From: Akkermansia muciniphila
GTDB taxonomy: Bacteria; Verrucomicrobiota; Verrucomicrobiia; Limisphaerales; SXTU01
Assembly: GCA_945872195.1 (NCBI GenBank)
Contig: CAMBZO010000173.1
Location: 1 to 6,075 of the forward strand
Length of the DNA: 6,075 nt
Direction: 5' to 3'
Shown here: positions 1 to 5,052 of the stretch, piece after piece
How positions within the stretch are numbered: the first letter of the stretch is position 1
Layout of the letters: each line of letters starts with the position of its first letter
The notes under the pieces: generated by a model
Told to the model about the DNA's origin: nothing
The model's input: only the letters and a program-made list of their open reading frames with translations
Database searches by the model: none
Program-made: the position numbers and the translations under genes

Positions 1-755
1 TGCACGCCGAGGCCGAGGAAGCTGAGGAAGGCTTCGAGCAGCATCACCGCCGGCACCGTGAGCGTGGTGTAAACGATGACCGGCCCGAGCACGTTGGGAA
101 TCATGTGGCGCAGGATGATGCGCCGCTTGCGCAAGCCCAGCGCGTGCGCGGCCTCGACGAACTCCGTCCGCTTCAGCGACGCCACTTGTCCGCGCACGAT
201 GCGCGCCATGGTGAGCCATTCCACCGCGCCAATCGCGGCGAAGAGCAGCCACAGCTCGCGGCCCAGCCAGACGGTGAGCAGAATCACAAAGAGCGTGAAC
301 GGGAGCGCGTAGAGGATGTCCACGAGCCGCATCATGAGCGCGTCGAGCTTGCCGCCGATGAAGCCGGAGATGGCGCCGTAGAGCAGGCCGATGGTGAGCG
401 CCACGCCCGTCGCGCACGCGCCGACCATGAGCGAGACGCGGCCGCCGTAGAGCAACCGCGTGAACTGGTCGCGCCCGAGGTGGTCGGTGCCGAGCCAGTG
501 TTTCGTGGACGGCGGGGCCGCGCCGAGCGCGAGGTCCTGGGCGTCATAGGCGTGCGTCAGCCCGGTAACTCTCGCCGCTTTGCCGACCGGCGGGAGTATG
601 GGCGCGGCGACGCAGAGCAAGCCCAGCGCAGTCACGATGAACGCGCTAGCGAGCGCGAGCTTGTTCTTCTGCAAGCGCGCCCATGCGTCCTGCCAGAGGG
701 AGTGGCCGACCTCGACTGGCTCAGGGACAGCAATGGTTAGAAACGGGGAAGACAT
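1..755 (-). CDS. oppC: Oligopeptide ABC transporter permease OppC (3' end beyond window)
   Basis: Inner-membrane permease that pairs with OppB to form the channel of a peptide importer. The minus-strand frame from ATG at 753-755 is open to the window edge and gives 251 codons. E. coli OppC has about 300 residues, so roughly 50 C-terminal residues are missing. The cytoplasmic N-terminus (SLWQDAWARLQKNKLALAS, about 19-37) leads into the first membrane helix (about 37-55), the typical OppC N-terminal domain. HWLGTDHLGRD (86-96) is a family signature. Further hydrophobic segments lie at about 107-130, 148-164, 168-182 and 222-247. The ATPase-coupling EAA loop is clear at about 200-222 (EAARALG, then RHMIPN). 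The match to E. coli OppC is close throughout as remembered, including MARIVRGQ and FLSFLGLG. The ATG has no Shine-Dalgarno; GTGGCTAA lies 5 nt upstream. The gene follows oppB after 115 bp of repeats, and oppD/oppF may follow off-window. DppC or another peptide-class permease is the alternative, but OppA-like binding protein context favours Opp. Confidence 0.93.
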   Translation of the reverse strand, partial: MSSPFLTIAVPEPVEVGHSLWQDAWARLQKNKLALASAFIVTALGLLCVAAPILPPVGKAARVTGLTHAYDAQDLALGAAPPSTKHWLGTDHLGRDQFTRLLYGGRVSLMVGACATGVALTIGLLYGAISGFIGGKLDALMMRLVDILYALPFTLFVILLTVWLGRELWLLFAAIGAVEWLTMARIVRGQVASLKRTEFVEAAHALGLRKRRIILRHMIPNVLGPVIVYTTLTVPAVMLLEAFLSFLGLGV

Positions 756-760
756 TTTAA

Positions 761-790
761 TTAGCCACGAAAGGGCGCCGAGGACACAAA
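761..790. repeat. Half element of the TTAGCCAC repeat family
   Basis: TTAGCCACGAAAGG followed by a diverged GAGGACACAAAG. It begins with the same TTAGCCAC end as the larger inverted elements at 1790-1926 and 4951-5048, and spaces CAC-purine words about one helical turn apart. No matching right arm is found in this gap. It sits 5 nt upstream of the oppC start codon. Confidence 0.5.
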
Positions 791-796
791 GCCGAT

Positions 797-823
797 GTGC
801 CGGCGATTTGCAGTCGCCGGCAC
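797..823. repeat. Perfect 10-bp hairpin, REP-like palindrome
   Basis: GTGCCGGCGA (797-806) and TCGCCGGCAC (814-823) are perfect reverse complements around a 7-nt loop, TTTGCAG. The stem is very GC-rich and would be stable in either transcript. No T-run follows on either strand, so an intrinsic terminator is unlikely. It lies between oppB and oppC and could be a dispersed REP-like element that stabilises or punctuates the message. Confidence 0.7.
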
Positions 824-837
824 GGGCGCACCGTGCT

Positions 838-877
838 CATTCCCCATTCTGCATTCTGCATTCCGCATTTTCATTCG
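838..877. repeat. Heptamer tandem array (CATTCYG), overlapping the oppB stop
   Basis: Tandem units read CATTCCC (838), CATTCTG (845), CATTCTG (852), CATTCCG (859), CATTTT (866) and CATTCG (872). The first four are exactly 7 bp and the last two are 6 bp. On the minus strand this is a GAATGCA-type array. It supplies the last bases of oppB: the TGA stop (871-873) and the preceding GAA codon lie within it. Confidence 0.75.
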
Positions 878-1785
878 AGGCGCACCTTCGGGTTGAGCCA
901 GGCCTGCGCGACGTCCACCAGCAGGTTGAAGAAGAGGATGATGGCCGAGAAGAAGAACACCGTGCCGCCCACCACCGGGATGTCGCGGTCGAAGACCGAG
1001 CCGACGAAGTATTTGCCCAGCCCCGGGATGTTGAAAACCGTCTCGATGACGAACGAGCCGGTGATGAGGCCCGCCGCCGCTGGGCCGAGGAAGGTCACCA
1101 CCGGCAGCAGGCCGCCGCGCAACGCGTGCCGCGTGAGGATGCGCAGGCCCGAGGCGCCCTTCGCCCGCGCGGTGCGGATGAAATCTTGCCCCATGACCTC
1201 CAGCATCCCGCCGCGCGTGAGCCGCGCGACGTAGGCGGCGAGATGGAAGCCGAGCGTGAGCGCGGGCAGCACGCGGTCCCCGGGCGTGTTCCAGCCGGAG
1301 GTGTGGAACCAGCCGAGCTTGAGCGCGAAGAAGAGCACCACCATCGGCCCGAGCACGAACGTGGGCAGGCACACGCCCACCATCGCGGCGGACATGGGCA
1401 CGTAGTCCTGCGCGGAGTTGGGCTTTTGCGCCGCGAGCATCCCGGCGGGCAGCCCGATGGCCAGCGCGATGAGCAACGCCCACGCGCCCAGCTCCAGCGA
1501 GACGGGGAAAGACTCGCGGATGATTTCGCCGACGGTGCGGTTCGAGTGGCGGATGGAGGGCTGCTGTCCGGTGACGAGCGACTTGAGGAAGTTGACGTAT
1601 TGCACGCCGAGCGGCTTGTCCAAGCCGTAGTGCGCTTCGAGCCGCTTGAGGATTTCGGGGGGGATGCTTTTCTCGGCGGTGAACGGCCCGCCCGGTGCAT
1701 AGCGCACCATGAAGAAGGTGAGCGTGGCCACCGCCCAGAGGACCGGGAGCGTTTGCAGCAGGCGGATGAGGAGGAAGCGGGCCAT
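871..1785 (-). CDS. oppB: Oligopeptide ABC transporter permease OppB
   Basis: Full-length permease subunit (304 aa; E. coli OppB has 306) that forms the peptide channel with OppC in the cytoplasmic membrane. It opens with MARFLLIRLLQTLPVLWAV, the usual BPD_transp_1/OppB start, with the first membrane helix at about 8-27. A periplasmic stretch (about 30-95) contains PGGPF and YGLDKPLGVQY, both typical. Hydrophobic segments follow at about 98-120, 132-157, 171-187, 227-250 and 271-292. The EAA-like coupling loop is at about 200-230 (DFIRTARAKG, then RHALRGGLLPV). FNIPGLGKYF (251-260) is a strong family motif. The ATG at 1783-1785 matches the family N-terminus but lacks a Shine-Dalgarno; GTGGCTAA lies 6 nt upstream. 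The gene sits between oppA (164-bp gap) and oppC (115-bp gap). Both gaps are repeat-filled and unusually wide for an opp operon. DppB is the main alternative name. Confidence 0.94.
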   Translation of the reverse strand: MARFLLIRLLQTLPVLWAVATLTFFMVRYAPGGPFTAEKSIPPEILKRLEAHYGLDKPLGVQYVNFLKSLVTGQQPSIRHSNRTVGEIIRESFPVSLELGAWALLIALAIGLPAGMLAAQKPNSAQDYVPMSAAMVGVCLPTFVLGPMVVLFFALKLGWFHTSGWNTPGDRVLPALTLGFHLAAYVARLTRGGMLEVMGQDFIRTARAKGASGLRILTRHALRGGLLPVVTFLGPAAAGLITGSFVIETVFNIPGLGKYFVGSVFDRDIPVVGGTVFFFSAIILFFNLLVDVAQAWLNPKVRLE

Positions 1786-1789
1786 TACG

Positions 1790-1926
1790 TTTTAGCCACA
1801 GAGGAAGACAGATCGGACACAGATGAAGACTTGAGAACGGGACTGCAGGAGAGCAGGACACTGTATGGCGCTCAACTTTAGCTCCTTCCCAATCTGTGTT
1901 TCATCAGTGTGCATCTGTGGCTAAAA
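1790..1926. repeat. Inverted repeat element A (CACAGAT units) between oppA and oppB
   Basis: TTTTAGCCACAGA (1790-1802) and TCTGTGGCTAAAA (1914-1926) form a perfect 13-bp terminal inverted repeat. Inside each arm, related words recur about every 11 bp: on the left CACAGAGGAAG, then ACAGATCGGA, then CACAGATGAAG; on the complement of the right arm CACAGATGCA, CACTGATGAAA, CACAGATTG. The central part (about 1830-1890) shows no recognisable gene or motif. The element fills most of the 164-bp gap; its oppB-side end is 4 nt from the oppB start codon. No T-run suited to an intrinsic terminator is visible. It clearly belongs to the same family as the element at 4951-5048. Confidence 0.75.
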
Positions 1927-1949
1927 AGTCCGCTTCCTGACCTCGCCCG

Positions 1950-3605
1950 CTACTCAAACCACAGGTGCTTGTAAGGATGGTGGTCGAGCAGGGTCGGGTG
2001 CCAGCCCTTGAGCTTGGGCGAAATGAGGTGCTGGCGAGTGTAGTGGTAGATGGGGATGATGGGCAGCTCGTCCATCAGGATGATCTCGGCCTTCTGGAAG
2101 AGTTCGTGGCGCGCGGCGGCGTCCCCGGTGCGGGCGGCCTCGCCGATGAGGCGGTCGTATTCCTTGTTGCTCCAGCCGGTCTCGTTCTGGCCGCCGCCCG
2201 TCAGCCACATGTCGAGGAACGTGTTCGGGTCCACGTAGTCGCCCGTCCAGCCGGCGCGGCAAATCTGGTAGTTCATCTGGCGTTGCGAATCCAGATACAC
2301 CTTCCACTCCTGGTTCAGCAGCTTCGCCTCAATGCCGAGGTTCTTCTTCCACATCTGCTGGATGGCCTCGGCGATGACGCGGTGGGATTCCGACGTGTTG
2401 TAGAGCAGCTCGAAGGGGGGAAAGCCCTTGCCGTCCGGGAAGCCGGCGTCGGCGAGAATTTTTTTGGCCTCGGTCAGGTCGCCGCTGAACTTGCCGCGCG
2501 CCGTGTAGCCGCCGGTGCCGGGCGGGGTGAGGTTAAACGCGGGGATTTGCCCGGCCTTGAGGATGTTCTCGGTGATGGAAGCGCGGTCAATGGCGAGCGC
2601 GAGGGCTTTGCGCACACGCTGGTCGTTGAGCGGCGGCTTTGTCGTGTTGATGCGGTAGAAGTAGGTGGAGAGATAGGGCTCGATGCGGATGAGGTCGGGG
2701 TGGTTCTTCCGGTAGCCGGGGATTTTCGAGAGCGGCACGGTCTCGGTGACATGGAGCTGGTTCGCGCGGAACATGCGCTCCTCGGTCTCGGAGCTGGAGA
2801 TGGGATAGAAGGCGAGGCCGTCGAGCTTCACGGTCTTGGCGTCCCAGTAGTGCGGGTTGCGTTTGATGGTGAGGACCTCGTTGACCTTCCACTGGTCGAG
2901 CGTGAAGGAGCCGTTGCCGACGAAGTTCTCGGGGCGCGTCCACTTGTTGCCGCGCTCGTAGGGCTTGCCGTGCTTGGCGAGGGTCGGCAGGTGGACCGGC
3001 ATCCACGACGTGTGGTTGACGAGCGAAAGGAAGTAAGGCGTGGGGCCGATGAGCGTGACCTGAAAGGTGTGGTCATCAATGACCTTGTAACCGACCTGCG
3101 AAAAGTCCTTCAGCTTGCCCTCGTTGTAAGCCTGCGCGTTCTTCACGACGTGGTGCATGTAGGCGTATTGCGCCGCGAGCGTGGGTTCGAGCATCCGTTT
3201 GTAAGCCTCGAAGAAATCGCGCGCGGTGAAGGCGTCGCCGTTGGACCACTTGGCGTTCTTGCGCAGAAAAAATGTGTAGGTGAGCAGGTCCGGCGAAATC
3301 TCCCACCGCTCGGCGACGCCGGGAATGGGATGCAAGTCCTTCGGGTCCTCGTCCGTGAGCCCCTCGAACAGGCCCATGAGAATCATGTGCTCGGGCACAC
3401 CGGTGACAATCTGCGGGTCGAGGTCCGATGGCTCGGAGCCGTTGCCGCGATGGAGGATCATCTTCCCCGGCGCGACGGCGGGACCGGAGCCGAAGCCGGG
3501 GTCCGCCTTCGCGCCGCTGCCGCCGGAAGCCGCGGGCTTGTCGGCGGACTTGTTGCAGCCCACGAGCAGGACAGCCAGACACGCGGCGGTGAACAGTGCT
3601 TTCAT
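1950..3605 (-). CDS. oppA: Oligopeptide-binding lipoprotein OppA (SBP_bac_5 family)
   Basis: Extracytoplasmic solute-binding protein that captures oligopeptides and delivers them to OppB-OppC. The 551-aa product starts with a lipoprotein signal peptide, MKALFTAACLAVLLVGC, with lipobox LVGC and acylated Cys17. A flexible Gly/Ala/Ser-rich tether follows (about 18-48). The mature domain matches E. coli OppA along its length as remembered: GSEPSDLDPQ (57-66), GVAERW (96-101), NAKWSNGDAFTARDF (117-131), VIDDHTFQVTL (175-185), INTTKPPLNDQRVRKALALA (319-338), LLYNTSESH (400-408), NQEWKVYLDS (431-440). AGWTGDY (451-457) retains the Asp (456) corresponding to the OppA residue that binds the peptide amino group, supporting peptide substrates rather than nickel or sugar. 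The ATG has a good ribosome site, unlike its neighbours. It starts the opp cluster just downstream of a likely terminator. Murein-tripeptide binding (MppA-like) is an alternative. Confidence 0.95.
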   Translation of the reverse strand: MKALFTAACLAVLLVGCNKSADKPAASGGSGAKADPGFGSGPAVAPGKMILHRGNGSEPSDLDPQIVTGVPEHMILMGLFEGLTDEDPKDLHPIPGVAERWEISPDLLTYTFFLRKNAKWSNGDAFTARDFFEAYKRMLEPTLAAQYAYMHHVVKNAQAYNEGKLKDFSQVGYKVIDDHTFQVTLIGPTPYFLSLVNHTSWMPVHLPTLAKHGKPYERGNKWTRPENFVGNGSFTLDQWKVNEVLTIKRNPHYWDAKTVKLDGLAFYPISSSETEERMFRANQLHVTETVPLSKIPGYRKNHPDLIRIEPYLSTYFYRINTTKPPLNDQRVRKALALAIDRASITENILKAGQIPAFNLTPPGTGGYTARGKFSGDLTEAKKILADAGFPDGKGFPPFELLYNTSESHRVIAEAIQQMWKKNLGIEAKLLNQEWKVYLDSQRQMNYQICRAGWTGDYVDPNTFLDMWLTGGGQNETGWSNKEYDRLIGEAARTGDAAARHELFQKAEIILMDELPIIPIYHYTRQHLISPKLKGWHPTLLDHHPYKHLWFE

Positions 3606-3614
3606 GCCGCGAAG

Positions 3615-3620
3615 CCTTTC
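3615..3620 (-). promoter_or_regulatory. Shine-Dalgarno site of oppA
   Basis: On the minus strand GAAAGG lies 9 nt upstream of the oppA ATG (3603-3605). It is the only recognisable Shine-Dalgarno among the four start codons in the window and supports this start, which also gives an intact lipoprotein signal. I found no convincing -35/-10 promoter in the 40 nt between the terminator and this start. Confidence 0.6.
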
Positions 3621-3645
3621 CGATTCCGGCGGCGCGAGGAAGCGT

Positions 3646-3670
3646 AAAAGGAGGGCAGCCGGGCTCCTCC
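3646..3670 (-). terminator. Probable rho-independent terminator after the barrel-protein gene
   Basis: Read on the minus strand, GGAGG (3670-3666) pairs with CCTCC (3654-3650). An inner AGC/GCT pairing surrounds a short CCG loop, and TTTT (3649-3646) follows directly. The structure starts 1 nt after the stop codon of the barrel-protein gene, where a terminator is expected. The T-run is short, so termination may be partial, with read-through into oppA. Confidence 0.5.
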
Positions 3671-3671
3671 C

Positions 3672-4946
3672 TCAACCAAACGTCCGCTTCAAACGCCCGT
3701 CGTGATACGCGACGCGTTGCGTTGCGTTCATCTTCTCGAAGTCAGGCTTGCCGTCCGCGAGCTTTGGCCAGTCGGCACCGTTTCGAGTTTCGGGTTTTGA
3801 GTTTTGGGTTTCGTTCGTGCGCGCGGCCAGCGGGTTGTCCCTCACTTCGACGGTCGCGCGCTTCTTCGCGCTGCCGTCGTAGCTCATCGCTTGGTCGGTG
3901 AGCTTGAGGTCGTCGTCGAGTGTGCGCGTCGGTTTGATGCCCTTGCCCTGAAGCACGCCGTGGTAAGCACGCACCGCTTCGTCCGGCGAGATTTTGCCAT
4001 CGGTGATAAGGCGCAGCATCTCGATGAACGCGAGCTGGTGCTCGGCGTTGTTAATCTTGCGTCCGAAGAGCGCCACGCGCGCGCCGTATTTCTGCGCGTC
4101 GTGGATGAGCCGGAAGGCGTCGTAAGTCGTGCCCGCGCTGCCACCGAGGATGCCGACCACGAGGTTCGGGTCGTATTGCGCCAGCTCCTCCATCGCCTTC
4201 GGACCGTGATAGACGATCTTTAGGAACACGGGCCGGCCCGCGTCCGGCACACCCGCGAGCGTGCGCAGGATGTTGTCATTGATGAACTCGCCGAGCTTCT
4301 CCGGCGCGATGCCGCTGCTGACGTTCGGGTCAAAGATTTCGAGGAAGTGCCTAAAACCCTTCCGCTCCGCCTCCTCGCGAAATTCCTTATACCAGAGCAA
4401 AGCCTCGCGGTCTTGATCCAGCTCGTTGACGAAGGTGATGGAGTAGAGGCCGAGATTCGCGCCGGTAAAACTCCCGCTGCCATCGCGGTCGCACTCCACT
4501 TCGCCGCACTGGATGTGGTCAATGCTCGCGCTGCGGAAGGGCTGGCTCGGCTCGCGCGTGTAGCAGCCGTGACGCACGGCCCACACGTCGGTGGTGTCGT
4601 TTGCGCGGGCGGCGGGCGTGACGTGCGAGTTCTTGAAGAGGCCTTCCTTGATGGCGAGCTGCTCGTTGACGTAAGCGGACATCAGCATGATGTCCACCAA
4701 GCCCTGATGCGTGACCTCGCGGATGATGTCGAGGAACTCCGGCAGGTTCCGGTAGCCGAACTCATCGCGGCTCCAGACCTCGGGGGAAAACTTCGCGGGC
4801 TGCGAGCCGCGCTGCGCGAGGAAGCTCCGCGGCCCCGGCGCGCGCACGCCAAACGCCATGTCCGCATCCTTCGCATCGGCGATGATGAACGCGCGCGAGG
4901 CGCGGTTGGCCTTTATCTCGGCGAGCTTGGCGTCGAGGGATTTCAT
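3672..4946 (-). CDS. Alpha/beta-barrel protein resembling class I DhnA/FbaB/LacD aldolases
   Basis: A 424-aa cytoplasmic protein, no signal peptide. Residues about 236-300 fit the active-site half of class I barrel aldolases: PVFLKIVYHG places Lys243 where the Schiff-base lysine is expected, followed by VVGILGGSAGTT (263-274, GG phosphate-binding loop) and GARVALFGRKIN (288-299, second phosphate loop). Family knowledge then suggests reversible aldol cleavage of a sugar phosphate through a lysine imine; the substrate cannot be read from sequence. The N-terminal part (about 1-235) is barrel-like but I do not recognise a named signature; HIQCGEVECDRDGSG (144-158) is distinctive. Residues about 377-389 (TNETQNSKPETRN) are encoded by a heptamer array and look like an inserted linker before a basic tail (391-424). 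The ATG at 4944-4946 has no Shine-Dalgarno; GTGGCTAA is 3 nt upstream. It follows the class II aldolase and precedes a terminator. A non-aldolase barrel enzyme remains possible. Confidence 0.8.
   Translation of the reverse strand: MKSLDAKLAEIKANRASRAFIIADAKDADMAFGVRAPGPRSFLAQRGSQPAKFSPEVWSRDEFGYRNLPEFLDIIREVTHQGLVDIMLMSAYVNEQLAIKEGLFKNSHVTPAARANDTTDVWAVRHGCYTREPSQPFRSASIDHIQCGEVECDRDGSGSFTGANLGLYSITFVNELDQDREALLWYKEFREEAERKGFRHFLEIFDPNVSSGIAPEKLGEFINDNILRTLAGVPDAGRPVFLKIVYHGPKAMEELAQYDPNLVVGILGGSAGTTYDAFRLIHDAQKYGARVALFGRKINNAEHQLAFIEMLRLITDGKISPDEAVRAYHGVLQGKGIKPTRTLDDDLKLTDQAMSYDGSAKKRATVEVRDNPLAARTNETQNSKPETRNGADWPKLADGKPDFEKMNATQRVAYHDGRLKRTFG
3780..3814. repeat. Heptamer tandem array (GTTTYGR) inside a coding region
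   Basis: Five consecutive 7-bp units: GTTTCGA (3780), GTTTCGG (3787), GTTTTGA (3794), GTTTTGG (3801) and GTTTCGT (3808). It is AT-richer than the surrounding gene. It lies in the barrel-protein gene, where the minus-strand frame stays open and encodes a hydrophilic stretch at residues about 377-389. It shares the 7-bp period, but not the sequence, of the array at 838-877. Confidence 0.8.
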
Positions 4947-4950
4947 TTCT

Positions 4951-5048
4951 TAGCCACGGATTGAACACGGATGAAACACGGATGGGGAAAGAGGAATTTC
5001 CCGCCGCGTTTTCTTCTCCGTGTTCAATCCGTGTTTCATCCGTGGCTA
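4951..5048. repeat. Inverted repeat element B of 11-bp CACGGAT units
   Basis: The left arm (4951-4983) is three 11-bp units: TAGCCACGGAT, TGAACACGGAT, GAAACACGGAT. The complement of the right arm (5017-5048) reads TAGCCACGGAT, GAAACACGGAT, TGAACACGGA: the same units with the inner two in swapped order. The outer 11 bp pair perfectly; each inner unit pairs with about two mismatches. The 33-nt loop holds its own perfect 6-bp hairpin, GGGAAA (4985-4990) with TTTCCC (4997-5002). The element fills nearly the whole 106-bp gap, from 4 nt after the class II aldolase stop to 4 nt before the next start codon. It is related to element A at 1790-1926. Confidence 0.85.
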
Positions 5049-5052
5049 GAAA

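Noticed and set aside
105..740. A 211-codon plus-strand frame at the left end
   Set aside because: It is antisense to oppC, whose minus-strand frame is open to the edge and matches the family throughout; the plus-strand product is charged and featureless.
797..823. Intrinsic terminator between oppB and oppC
   Set aside because: The stem is strong but no T-run follows on the minus strand, and termination here would separate oppC from its partners.
580..1881. A 433-codon plus-strand frame and overlapping minus-strand frames across oppB
   Set aside because: Low-complexity Arg/Ala/Glu/His/Pro-rich translations typical of shadow frames; the oppB frame carries all six membrane helices and the coupling loop.
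1790..1926. Insertion sequence or MITE with target-site duplication
   Set aside because: There is no transposase and I could not see a clear flanking direct duplication; kept as a repeat element only.
2458..2466. A-rich run in oppA as a programmed frameshift site
   Set aside because: The oppA frame is intact on both sides and encodes the conserved Lys-Lys-Ile-Leu segment; no overlapping alternative frame makes sense.
1965..3647. A 560-codon open frame on the plus strand opposite oppA
   Set aside because: It mirrors oppA codon by codon in GC-rich DNA, is rich in Val/Arg/Gly/Glu/Leu with no recognisable domain, while the minus strand encodes a full OppA with lipobox and conserved motifs.
4951..5048. 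CRISPR array
   Set aside because: The repeated units are 11 bp with no spacers and are arranged as an inverted repeat, unlike 25-40-bp direct repeats separated by unique spacers.
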